Below the pieces are notes generated by a model. That model was not told where the DNA came from, did not search any database, and saw only the letters and a program-made list of their open reading frames with translations. Positions 14,771 to 21,846 of a DNA stretch of 21,846 bases are shown in pieces. Numbering within the stretch: position 1 is the first letter of the stretch; the number at the start of each line of letters is the position of its first letter. A program made the position numbers and the translations under genes. Source of the stretch: Terrisporobacter othiniensis (GTDB lineage Bacteria; Bacillota; Clostridia; Peptostreptococcales; Peptostreptococcaceae); contig NZ_JWHR01000045.1 of the NCBI RefSeq assembly GCF_000808015.1, positions 1 through 21,846 of the forward strand, written 5' to 3'.

Positions 14771-15535
14771 ATGAGTGAAGAAATCAACTTACGTCGCCTT
14801 GTGATTAAGTCATACCATGTAAAGGAAGTAGAATTTGGAACAGAAAATAACGTTTTTCTAGATGGAAAACTTACTGTCTGCAAGGATTTATTAAAAGATC
14901 TAATAGAATCAGAGCCTTTAATAAAAGATATAGACATTCAAATAATAAAACCAGGAGATCATGATAGATTTACAAACACTATGATGGATATTATTCCAAT
15001 TTCTACAAAGGTTCTTGGTAAAATTGGAGAAGGAATAACTCATACTTTAACAGGTGTGTATGTTATGCTTACAGGTGTTGATGAAAAAGGAATACAAACT
15101 GCTGAGTTTGGTTCTTCTGAGGGTAATTTAAAGGAACAACTTTTCTTAAATAGACCAGGTACTCCTGGAGACAATGACTACATAATTTCATTTGATGTAA
15201 CTCTTGCAGAAGGTCAAGGACAAGTTAGACCAGGACCTACTGCCGCACATAGAGCTTGTGATAAGTTCTGTAGCGAATTTAGAACAAAATTAAAAAAATT
15301 AAACGGTCACAAATTTACTGAACGTCATGAATTTTATGACAAAGTAAGGCCTGGTAAGAAAAAAGTAGTTATTATAAAACAAGTGGCAGGCCAAGGTGCT
15401 ATGTATGATACTCAGCTATTCTCTCATGAGCCAAGTGCTATGGAAGGTGGAAGAAGTATTATAGATATGGGTAATGTACCTATGATTGTAACACCAAATG
15501 AATATAGAGACGGCGCTCTTCGCTGTATGTGCTAA
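14771..15535 (+). CDS. prdD: PrdD, proline reductase-associated protein (PrdA N-part paralogue)
   Basis: 254 aa, colinear with PrdA residues of about 165-410. Shared blocks include HYKITEVKRG/YHVKEVEFGT, MMDIIPI/IMDVQPI, EFGSSEG, VRPGPTAAHRA/ERPGPLAAHAA and VRPGKKKVVIIKQ. It ends in GALRCMC, at the point where PrdA reads ALTC at its cleavage cysteine, so the protein stops where PrdA would be cut. It lacks the PrdA N-terminal 160 residues. AAGGAGG lies 7 bases upstream of the start. The role of PrdD is not established in this family; a part in PrdA maturation or a second complex is possible. Transcribed with prdE from its own promoter, divergent from selC and prdC. Confidence 0.92.
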   Translation: MSEEINLRRLVIKSYHVKEVEFGTENNVFLDGKLTVCKDLLKDLIESEPLIKDIDIQIIKPGDHDRFTNTMMDIIPISTKVLGKIGEGITHTLTGVYVMLTGVDEKGIQTAEFGSSEGNLKEQLFLNRPGTPGDNDYIISFDVTLAEGQGQVRPGPTAAHRACDKFCSEFRTKLKKLNGHKFTERHEFYDKVRPGKKKVVIIKQVAGQGAMYDTQLFSHEPSAMEGGRSIIDMGNVPMIVTPNEYRDGALRCMC

Positions 15536-15547
15536 GGAGGTAATATT

Positions 15548-16018
15548 ATGGGAATAGGACCATCTACTAAAGAAACTACTTTGCATCACTTTAGAGATCC
15601 TCTACTTGATGTAGTAAGTAACGATGAAGATATAGATTTACTAGGAATTATAGTTGTGGGAACTCCACAAGATAACGAAGATAAATTATTTGTTGGAACA
15701 AAGGCTGCTTCTTGGGCTGAGGCCATGAGAGCAGATGGAGCAATACTTTCATGTGACGGTTGGGGAAACTCTCACGTTGACTTTGCAAACACTGTGGAAC
15801 AAGTTGCAACTAGAGGAATCCCTGTTGTCGGGCTTACTTTTGTTGGAACTGTGGCTCAGTTTGTTGTTGTAAATGAATATATGGATACTATAGTTGATAT
15901 GAATAAAAATCCTGAAGGAATTGAAAGTGAAATTGTTGGTGAAAATGAAGTAACTGAGTTAGAGGCTAGAAAGGCTCTTGCATTTTTGAAATTGAAAATG
16001 AGAAAATACGGAAAATAG
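15548..16018 (+). CDS. prdE: PrdE, proline reductase-associated protein (PrdA C-part paralogue)
   Basis: 156 aa, colinear with PrdA from Cys411 onward: MGIGPSTKE against CIGPASKE, then DLLGIIVVGTPQ against DLCGVIFVGSPQ and ATRGIPVVGLTF against GMRGIPVVGMSF. Met stands where PrdA has the cleavage Cys-Ile, so no pyruvoyl group can form in the PrdA way. It begins 12 bases after prdD with AAGGAGGT overlapping the prdD stop, so the two are translated together. PrdD and PrdE probably form one PrdA-like heteromer. Compared with PrdA it lacks the last 40 or so residues. Confidence 0.92.
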   Translation: MGIGPSTKETTLHHFRDPLLDVVSNDEDIDLLGIIVVGTPQDNEDKLFVGTKAASWAEAMRADGAILSCDGWGNSHVDFANTVEQVATRGIPVVGLTFVGTVAQFVVVNEYMDTIVDMNKNPEGIESEIVGENEVTELEARKALAFLKLKMRKYGK

Positions 16019-16121
16019 AAAAAACAAACTCCTACTATAAGATTCTTCTTTTTTTCTTAAAACTAAAAAAGAAAGAATTAGAGGTAAATACATTTCAACT
16101 GGTTTATTATTCATAAGAGGA

Positions 16122-16132
16122 GTGCCCGGCAC
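16122..16132. repeat. Short GC-rich palindrome GTGCC-C-GGCAC
   Basis: An 11-bp palindrome in very AT-rich DNA, between prdE and the convergent terminator. Function unknown. Confidence 0.4.
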
Positions 16133-16153
16133 ACTACATATTTATAAAGAACC

Positions 16154-16189
16154 AAAAAATGAGGGTATGTTATAATACCCTCATTTTTG
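16154..16189. terminator. Bidirectional terminator between prdE and the selenium operon
   Basis: ATGAGGGTAT (16159-16168) pairs perfectly with ATACCCTCAT (16175-16184) over a 6-base loop, with A run before and T run after, so it can end transcripts from both sides. Confidence 0.9.
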
Positions 16190-16204
16190 TTATACCCTCG
16201 TACT

Positions 16205-16441
16205 TTACATCATTATCTCATGTATATTATTTATATCTAAATTTTTATCATTTATAAGGTCTTCTATTTTCTCTTTGTCATCTTTATTACAAAGCCATGA
16301 AAGACCGCATCCAGCTGATATTTGTCTTGGTACTGGTATTAATCTTCCTGGTACGTTTTCACTTTTGCAGGCTTTTTCCATCGCCATTGCTCCTGTTGTT
16401 GTGTTAAAAGTTACTATTAGTCTTAATTGTTTTTCTCTCAT
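16205..16441 (-). CDS. DUF3343 (putative Se/S carrier-like) protein
   Basis: 78 aa, the small domain named DUF3343 or putative Se/S carrier, often found next to selenium genes and fused in YedF-like proteins. The core reads TFNTTTGAMAMEKACK, then the conserved GRLIPVPRQISAGCGLSW with Cys45, followed by Cys51, which could bind selenium or sulfur. It is the last gene of the sel operon, 11 bases after the desulfurase stop, with AAGGTGAT as ribosome site. A role in carrying selenium from the desulfurase to SelD is likely from context but not proven. Confidence 0.88.
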   Translation of the reverse strand: MREKQLRLIVTFNTTTGAMAMEKACKSENVPGRLIPVPRQISAGCGLSWLCNKDDKEKIEDLINDKNLDINNIHEIMM

Positions 16442-16452
16442 TTTATCACCTT

Positions 16453-17595
16453 TTATTCATTATAAGTTGCTGCTATTTCTTTAACTGCATTTATAGCAGT
16501 GTCTATTTCTTCTTCTGTATTGTAGTGGGAAAAAGAAAATCTTACGGCACCTTGATCTACTGTGTTCATGGCTTTATGCATAAGTGGGGCGCAGTGAGCT
16601 CCCGGTCTTGTGGAGATGTTATAGTATAAACTTAGTTCATCAGAAAATGCTGCAGAATCAATGTCTCCAATGTTAAAAGTCACAATAGCCGCTCTTTTAT
16701 TTTCAAAGTTTCCATAGATTTTAATATCTTTAATATCTTTTATTCCATTATAAAATCTAAACATTAACTCTTCTTCACGATTCCTGATATTTTCTATTCC
16801 TTCTTCTTTTAAGTAATCCAGTGCAGCATTTAATCCTGCTATGGCATGTCCATTTAATGTTCCTGCTTCCAACATGGTTGGCATGACATCTGGGTGAGTT
16901 TTTGAAAAAGTATTAACTCCACTTCCTCCAACCTTTAAAGGCCTAATATTTACATTTTCTCTCACACAAAGTCCTCCAGTTCCTTGAGGTCCAAGCAACC
17001 CTTTATGACCTGTAAAACAAAGAATATCTATGTTCATATCTTGCATATCTATAGGAAAAACACCTGCACTTTGTGATGCATCTACTATAAATACTAGGTT
17101 ATACTTTTTAGCTATTTCTCCTATTTTTTTCACGTCCAATAGGTTTCCTACCAAATTAGACGCATGAGTGCAAACTATAGCTTTCGTATTATCTTTTATT
17201 AAACTTTCAAAATCATCATAATTTATATTTCCATTTTCGTCGCATTCTACAACAGAAAGTTCCATTCCTTTTGACTCTAATTCATATAAAGGACGAAGTA
17301 CTGAGTTATGCTCTAGAGACGTAGTTATTGCATGGTCAGATCTAGTTAATACTCCTTTTATAGCAGTGTTTAAACTTTCAGTTGAGTTACATGTAAAAGC
17401 AACTCTTGATGGATTTTGCAAATTAAATAAATCTGAAATTTTTTCTCTTGTATCGTAAATTACTCTAGATGCATCTAAAGCTGCTTCATTTGCTCCACGT
17501 CCTGCATTTCCCATATGTGTCATGGCATTAACTACTGCATCTATAACACACTGTGGTTTTTTCATAGTTGTAGCTGCATTATCTAAATATATCAT
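16453..17595 (-). CDS. Cysteine desulfurase-like PLP enzyme (class V aminotransferase fold)
   Basis: 380 aa, NifS/CsdB-related. It has YLDNAATT at the start, the PLP aspartate region VDASQSAG (171-178), the PLP lysine in FTGHKG (Lys198) and the reactive cysteine in RPGAHCAP (Cys335). It belongs to the short desulfurases of the kind found in clostridial selenium operons. Such enzymes release selenide or sulfide from selenocysteine or cysteine, which here would feed SelD. It lies 14 bases after the LysR gene, with AAAGGTGAT before the ATG. The precise substrate cannot be read from the sequence. Confidence 0.9.
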   Translation of the reverse strand: MIYLDNAATTMKKPQCVIDAVVNAMTHMGNAGRGANEAALDASRVIYDTREKISDLFNLQNPSRVAFTCNSTESLNTAIKGVLTRSDHAITTSLEHNSVLRPLYELESKGMELSVVECDENGNINYDDFESLIKDNTKAIVCTHASNLVGNLLDVKKIGEIAKKYNLVFIVDASQSAGVFPIDMQDMNIDILCFTGHKGLLGPQGTGGLCVRENVNIRPLKVGGSGVNTFSKTHPDVMPTMLEAGTLNGHAIAGLNAALDYLKEEGIENIRNREEELMFRFYNGIKDIKDIKIYGNFENKRAAIVTFNIGDIDSAAFSDELSLYYNISTRPGAHCAPLMHKAMNTVDQGAVRFSFSHYNTEEEIDTAINAVKEIAATYNE

Positions 17596-17609
17596 TTTAT
17601 CACCTTTTT

Positions 17610-18503
17610 CTAGTTAAAAAATTCTCTTATAAATTTAATAAATTTAAGTGCACATTTTGACATATACATTTCTTTATTTCTAACTATATATAAGTTTCTG
17701 TACATGTCCATTTCTTCGAATTCAAATAGCAATACTTTGTTGTCTTTTGCGAAATCCTCTACAGCCAAGTTTGATACTATGGAAATGCCCATATTATTTT
17801 GTACTGATTTTTTTATGGCTTCTATGGAGTTTAGTGTTGCTATTACATTTAAGTTATTTATATCAAAATTATGAGCTTTTAAAAATTCTCTTATTTCTTT
17901 TCTCGTTCCTGAGCCCTCTTCTCTCATTATTATTGGCTCTTTTAATAAATCTTTTACATGGAATCCATCTTTTTTCATTTTTATATATTTGTCATTTACA
18001 GGTGTTATAATAACTAACTTATCTTTATAAAACGGTTCAAATATTAAAGATGAGTTTTCTATTTCTGTTCCAACAAGACCTACTTCCACTTCTTTGTTTA
18101 TTATTTGATTTATAACTTCGCTAGAATCCCCTTGAAGTATTTTTAGCTCAGTTTTATTTTTTCTTATATATCTTGGTAAAACTTCTGGAAGTATATACTG
18201 TTCTGGAATAGTTGATGCTCCCAAAGTTAATAAATTACTATCTTCGCTTTTCACATTAAATTCTTGTAATATTGTATTTTGTAAGTTTAATATTTGTTTT
18301 GCATAAGTATATAGCCTTTTTCCATCTTCTGTTGGATGTACATCCTTTGTTGTTCTTACAAGAAGTTGAGTATTTAACTCTTTTTCTAGTAAAGAAATAT
18401 GAGAAGATATTGTAGGCTGTGTTAAAAATAATTTTTTTGCAGCCTGAGAAAAACTTCTACTCTCTATAATTAACGCAAATGATTCTAATTGTTTTAAATT
18501 CAT
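17610..18503 (-). CDS. LysR-type regulator of the selenium metabolism-associated group
   Basis: 297 aa: an N-terminal winged helix-turn-helix (residues 1-60, MNLKQLESFALIIESRSFSQ then AAKKLFLTQPTISSHI) and a periplasmic-binding-like effector domain (about 90-290; TLGASTIPEQYILP, EEGSGTRKEI). LysR proteins of this type sit beside selB or selD in many clostridia and are annotated as selenium metabolism-associated. The start at 18503 follows the selB stop after a single base; the longer frame from 18533 would lie inside selB. GGTGG upstream may serve as ribosome site. Targets are unknown; candidates are the selD and prdD upstream regions. Confidence 0.88.
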   Translation of the reverse strand: MNLKQLESFALIIESRSFSQAAKKLFLTQPTISSHISLLEKELNTQLLVRTTKDVHPTEDGKRLYTYAKQILNLQNTILQEFNVKSEDSNLLTLGASTIPEQYILPEVLPRYIRKNKTELKILQGDSSEVINQIINKEVEVGLVGTEIENSSLIFEPFYKDKLVIITPVNDKYIKMKKDGFHVKDLLKEPIIMREEGSGTRKEIREFLKAHNFDINNLNVIATLNSIEAIKKSVQNNMGISIVSNLAVEDFAKDNKVLLFEFEEMDMYRNLYIVRNKEMYMSKCALKFIKFIREFFN

Positions 18504-18504
18504 A

Positions 18505-20412
18505 TTAATATGCCACCCTTTCACTTTCTGCACCGTTTTTTCTTGTTATCTTCATGTTGTCAAAGTATTCAAGCATTGGTTTGGCACTTTTTCTTGATGT
18601 GTTTAGAGCATCTCTAAGTTCAGAAATCGTAATTAGATTATTTTTTTCTAATTTTTCACGAACTACTATTTCTGCTTTATCCATAAGAGATTTTAGTGTA
18701 AACATTTCATCATTTATTTTCACTATTTTTTCCTCATCTATTAAAACATTTAACACATCTCTTACTATATTTTCATCTATATTAAAGTTTATTTCACTAA
18801 GTCTTACAAAATCAAATTCTGCTTTTTTATAAGTATTTACTAAAGTTTTCTCAACATTTTGGAACGTTTTATCTTTATTTATTTCAAAGTCATTTAAACT
18901 TAAGTATTCTTTGTATTTTTTTATTTCATTTTCTAAGATAAATTTATAGATAATTTGATCAAAAACATTTTGTTTTATCTTAGAATACAACTTTGTTTTA
19001 ATAAGAGATTTTCCAACACCAAATTTATATGGATTTTCATTATGGAAATTCTTTATAAACTCTATAGTTTCTCTTTTTAATCTCATTTCTTCGCTGCTAT
19101 GATACACATAAACATCTTTTTTCATTTCATAAGTTAAAACTAAGTTTTCTTCTTTTAATTCACTTATACATTCATTTAGTTCTTCTATAGAAAATCCTGT
19201 TAGCTTTCCTATTTCTTTTATAGTTATCATTTCTGGATGTTTTTTAACTAATAACTCAACTATATCACTGTGAGATCCTTCTTCTTTTCGTTTTATTTCT
19301 TCCAGTTGTGCCTTATTAAAAGGTGTTTTCTTTGTAGGATTGGCATCTAATATAACTCCTCCTCCTACAGTTTCAAGTGGTGAATAGAAACGAACTATAA
19401 ATTTATCTCCCCTTCTTACGGCTATTTTTTCTTCTAATCTAAGTTGGGCATAGCAAGAATCTCCTGGCGCTGCTTCTTCTGTATCTAAAAGTACAGCTCT
19501 ACATAAAACCTCTGAAGTTCCTGTAAATAAATGAAGTCTACATCTATTTGATAAAATTCTCTCACTGGAATTTAGAACATTTAATTTTACATCTAGCATC
19601 ATAGTATCTTCCAAAGAATTTGGTGGTGCTAACACATATCCTCTTTTTATTTCGTCTTTTTTAAGATTTGAAATATTTATGGCACTTCTTTGGCCTGCAA
19701 AACATTCCTTCACATCTTTTCCATGAACTTGAATGCTTCTTATTTTTACTTTTTTTCCAGTAGGATAAATTTCCAACTCATCGTCCTTTTTTATACTTCC
19801 TGAGATTAAAGTTCCAGTTACTATAGTTCCAAAGCCTGATATACTAAAACTTCTGTCTATTGGAAGACGAGATATGGTATTTATATCTTTTTCATTTAAT
19901 TCATCTTTTGTCATGTGAACTATTTCTTTTATTAAATCAGCTATGCCTTCCCCTGTCATAGCTGATACTTCTATTATATTTGCTTTTTCAAATACTGAAC
20001 CGATTAATTCTTCTTTGATTTCTTCTTTTACTAACTCTTTCCACTCATCGTCTACTAAGTCACATTTATTTAAAACAACTATACTTTTATCTACACCGAG
20101 TTGGCTCATAATATCTACGTGCTCACGAGTTTGTGGCATCATGCCCTCATCTGCTGCAACAACAAGCATAACAAGATCCATTCCTATAACTCCTGCCAAC
20201 ATGTTATTTACAAACTTTTCATGACCTGGAACATCTATTATTCCAGCTCTGTCTCCTGATGGTAAATCAAAATAAGTAAATCCAAGATCTATGGTAATTC
20301 CTCTTCTTTTTTCTTCTTCCCATCTATCTGTTTCTTTACCTGTCAAGGCTCTAATTAAAGCAGTTTTTCCGTGGTCTATATGCCCTGCTGTTCCGATTAT
20401 AATATTCTTCAT
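18505..20412 (-). CDS. selB: Selenocysteine-specific elongation factor SelB
   Basis: 635 aa. SelB brings Sec-tRNA(Sec) to UGA codons marked by a SECIS. GTPase motifs: GHIDHGKT (G1, residues 10-17), [10 protein letters not shown] (G2), DVPGHEKF (G3) and NKCDLV (G4). Domain II follows with [12 protein letters not shown], then domain III. The C-terminal third is a chain of winged-helix domains that bind the SECIS hairpin. The start at 20412 has AAGGGGAGC upstream; a longer frame from 20442 adds ten residues and a poorer site. It is separated from selA by 143 bases that contain the operator array and a possible promoter, so selB and the three genes after it may be a separate unit. Confidence 0.97.
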   Translation of the reverse strand: MKNIIIGTAGHIDHGKTALIRALTGKETDRWEEEKRRGITIDLGFTYFDLPSGDRAGIIDVPGHEKFVNNMLAGVIGMDLVMLVVAADEGMMPQTREHVDIMSQLGVDKSIVVLNKCDLVDDEWKELVKEEIKEELIGSVFEKANIIEVSAMTGEGIADLIKEIVHMTKDELNEKDINTISRLPIDRSFSISGFGTIVTGTLISGSIKKDDELEIYPTGKKVKIRSIQVHGKDVKECFAGQRSAINISNLKKDEIKRGYVLAPPNSLEDTMMLDVKLNVLNSSERILSNRCRLHLFTGTSEVLCRAVLLDTEEAAPGDSCYAQLRLEEKIAVRRGDKFIVRFYSPLETVGGGVILDANPTKKTPFNKAQLEEIKRKEEGSHSDIVELLVKKHPEMITIKEIGKLTGFSIEELNECISELKEENLVLTYEMKKDVYVYHSSEEMRLKRETIEFIKNFHNENPYKFGVGKSLIKTKLYSKIKQNVFDQIIYKFILENEIKKYKEYLSLNDFEINKDKTFQNVEKTLVNTYKKAEFDFVRLSEINFNIDENIVRDVLNVLIDEEKIVKINDEMFTLKSLMDKAEIVVREKLEKNNLITISELRDALNTSRKSAKPMLEYFDNMKITRKNGAESERVAY

Positions 20413-20500
20413 TTTTGCTCCCCTTTTGCTATTTTTACTCAAAAACAGTTATAAAACATTTACTCATTCATTTTTCACTTCTAAAATTTTTTTGTAAAAT

Positions 20501-20528
20501 ACTGTATTTCACTAGATTTTATAACCAA
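20501..20528 (-). promoter_or_regulatory. Putative promoter of selB overlapping operator array 4
   Basis: On the minus strand TTGGTT (20528-20523), a 16-base spacer and TACAGT (20506-20501). The layout matches the parA promoter (TTGTTA, 16, TACAAT), with the -35 box inside the terminal palindrome of the array. Confidence 0.45.
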
Positions 20529-20557
20529 TTGTTAAACAAATTGTTTTACCATTGGTT
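20523..20557. repeat. Operator array 4: three palindromes phased every 12 bp between selA and selB
   Basis: AACCAATTGTT, ACAAATTGT and ACCATTGGT have centres exactly 12 bp apart, the same consensus as the arrays at parA. The selA stop codon (20556-20558) lies in its edge. Confidence 0.85.
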
Positions 20558-21846
20558 ATTTTAAAACATTAATAATTTTTTGTACTAATACATCTATTTC
20601 ATCTTCTAAAACTGTTCTCATGTCTAATATCAACTTATCTTCACTTATTCTTCCTACAACTGGATTTTCTCCAAGTCTTAGTTTTTCTTCTAAGGCTGCA
20701 GTTGACATATTTTTAGGCATTATAGTTACGCATTTACTTTTTATTCTTTCTGCTGGTAAAGATCCTCCACCAATTTGAGATAAGGTATCTTCAATTTCTA
20801 CCTGTGCCACATCTTTTAAATCATTTAATTTTTCATATAATTTATTTGCACTTTCTTCTATTTCCTTTATGTCTTTAGTTATAAGTGAAAGCACCGGTAT
20901 ATTTTTTATGGCATCTTCTTCACTTAAGTACTCATGTAATATCATTTCAAGTATTGTTGCAGTGAACTTATCTATTCTAAAAGCCCTTGTAAGAGGGTTT
21001 TTCTTCATCTTGTCGATGTATTTCTTCTTTCCAACAATAATTCCTGCCTGAGGGCCTCCTAGGAGCTTGTCACCTGAGAAAGAAACTATGTCTACACCGG
21101 CTTTTATTGAATCTTGCACAGTCGGTTCATATTCTAAACCGTACTTACTAAGATCAACTAAAACTCCACTACCTATATCTTCTATGACTGGAATCTCCTT
21201 TTCTTTTCCTAGTTTACAAAGTTCATCAATTGATACACTTTCAGTAAATCCTAATATTTTAAAGTTGCTTGTATGGACTTTTAAGAAGGCTCCTGTATTT
21301 TCAGAAATTGCATCTTCATAGTCTTCTAAATGTGTTTTATTTGTTGTTCCTATTTCCACTAAGTGAGCCTTAGAACTTTTCATTACATCTGGAATTCTAA
21401 ATTTCCCTCCAACTTCAACAAGTTCACCTCTAGACACTATAACTTCCTTATTTTCTGCCATAGATGATAAAACAAGCATTACAGCCGCTGCATTATTATT
21501 TACCGCCATGGCACACTCTGCACCAGTTATTTTGCAGATTAACTTTTCAAAATGAGAGTAACGCTCTCCTCTTTTTCCTTCTTCCAAATTGTACTCCAAA
21601 TTAGAGTAACTTGTCACAACTTCACTAAGATAATCAGCATGTTTTTTAGAAATTATAGCTCTTCCTAAGTTTGTATGAAGTATTGTTCCTGTTCCATTTA
21701 TAACCTTTCTCAAATTATATGAGTAAACTTTTTCAACGTTTATTCCTATATTTTCTACCAGATTATTTATTTTTTCCTCGATCAAAGATATATCATCATT
21801 TTCTTTTATAAAATTTCTAAGCTTATCTATTTCTTCCCTAATTGCA
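20556..21846 (-). CDS. selA: L-seryl-tRNA(Sec) selenium transferase SelA, main part (continues at bases 1-234)
   Basis: SelA uses PLP and selenophosphate to turn Ser-tRNA(Sec) into Sec-tRNA(Sec). This part carries the whole catalytic core: RKVINGTGTILHTNLGRA, the AVNNNAAAVML segment, VEIGTTNKTH and the PLP lysine in FSGDKLLGGPQAG, which is Lys296 of the joined protein (Lys295 in E. coli). A shorter frame starting at 21785 (MIEEK) is an artefact of the cut; the real start is at base 234 after circularising. Bases 21720-21846 duplicate 1-127. Full protein 465 aa. No missing motif or frameshift. Confidence 0.95.
   Translation of the reverse strand, partial: AIREEIDKLRNFIKENDDISLIEEKINNLVENIGINVEKVYSYNLRKVINGTGTILHTNLGRAIISKKHADYLSEVVTSYSNLEYNLEEGKRGERYSHFEKLICKITGAECAMAVNNNAAAVMLVLSSMAENKEVIVSRGELVEVGGKFRIPDVMKSSKAHLVEIGTTNKTHLEDYEDAISENTGAFLKVHTSNFKILGFTESVSIDELCKLGKEKEIPVIEDIGSGVLVDLSKYGLEYEPTVQDSIKAGVDIVSFSGDKLLGGPQAGIIVGKKKYIDKMKKNPLTRAFRIDKFTATILEMILHEYLSEEDAIKNIPVLSLITKDIKEIEESANKLYEKLNDLKDVAQVEIEDTLSQIGGGSLPAERIKSKCVTIMPKNMSTAALEEKLRLGENPVVGRISEDKLILDMRTVLEDEIDVLVQKIINVLK
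21720..21846. repeat. Terminal direct repeat, right copy (contig closure overlap)
   Basis: Exact copy of bases 1-127. Removing one copy gives a circle of 21,719 bp. Confidence 0.95.

Noticed and set aside
16019..16153. Possible extra gene or IS scar downstream of prdE
   Set aside because: Only an imperfect A/T hairpin and one short palindrome are seen; no frame or repeat supports an insertion.

Overview
The window reads as a complete circular plasmid of a low-GC Gram-positive anaerobe, most likely an amino-acid-fermenting member of the Clostridia (Peptostreptococcaceae-like). The first 127 bases (1-127) are repeated exactly as the last 127 bases (21720-21846), and selA is cut by the ends and becomes whole (465 aa) when they are joined. 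The molecule is therefore probably a circle of 21,719 bp, opened inside selA. The host call rests on AT-rich DNA, clostridial-type ribosome sites and a Stickland-type D-proline reductase.

Plasmid backbone (about 1,360-9,480). A type Ib partition cassette (ParA plus a small ribbon-helix-helix protein) lies behind an array of 11-bp palindromes phased every 12 bp. It is followed by a small, possibly decayed membrane-protein locus, a serine recombinase with a candidate resolution site, a cold-shock protein, a small unknown protein and a large primase/helicase. The primase/helicase sits behind a 31-codon leader ORF and a perfect 24-bp inverted repeat. No relaxase, conjugation gene or resistance gene is visible. 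The stretch at 1,545-2,015 holds structured, more GC-rich DNA that I cannot assign.

Cargo 1, D-proline reductase (about 9,430-16,190). On the minus strand lie prdC, prdA, a small conserved protein and prdB, which has an in-frame UGA (Sec151) followed by a SECIS-like hairpin. On the plus strand lie prdD and prdE, which together are a PrdA paralogue split at the site where PrdA is cleaved. The selenocysteine tRNA gene (selC, anticodon UCA) lies between the two divergent groups.

Cargo 2, selenocysteine synthesis and decoding (about 16,200-1,350 through the junction, minus strand). The order of transcription is selD (itself a selenoprotein, Sec17), selA, selB, a LysR-type regulator, a cysteine-desulfurase-like PLP enzyme and a DUF3343 Se/S-carrier-like protein. 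With selC, the plasmid carries all four genes needed for bacterial Sec insertion (selA, selB, selC, selD) together with the selenoenzyme that uses it.

How it fits together: SelD makes selenophosphate, SelA converts Ser-tRNA(Sec) to Sec-tRNA(Sec), and SelB delivers it to UGA in prdB and selD. The PrdAB enzyme then reduces D-proline to 5-aminovalerate, with electrons probably fed by PrdC. The proline racemase (PrdF) and the regulator PrdR are absent and would have to come from the host. The same 12-bp-phased operator array seen at parA recurs beside the membrane-protein locus and between selA and selB, each time over a plausible promoter. This suggests that the plasmid partition regulator also controls part of the selenium operon.
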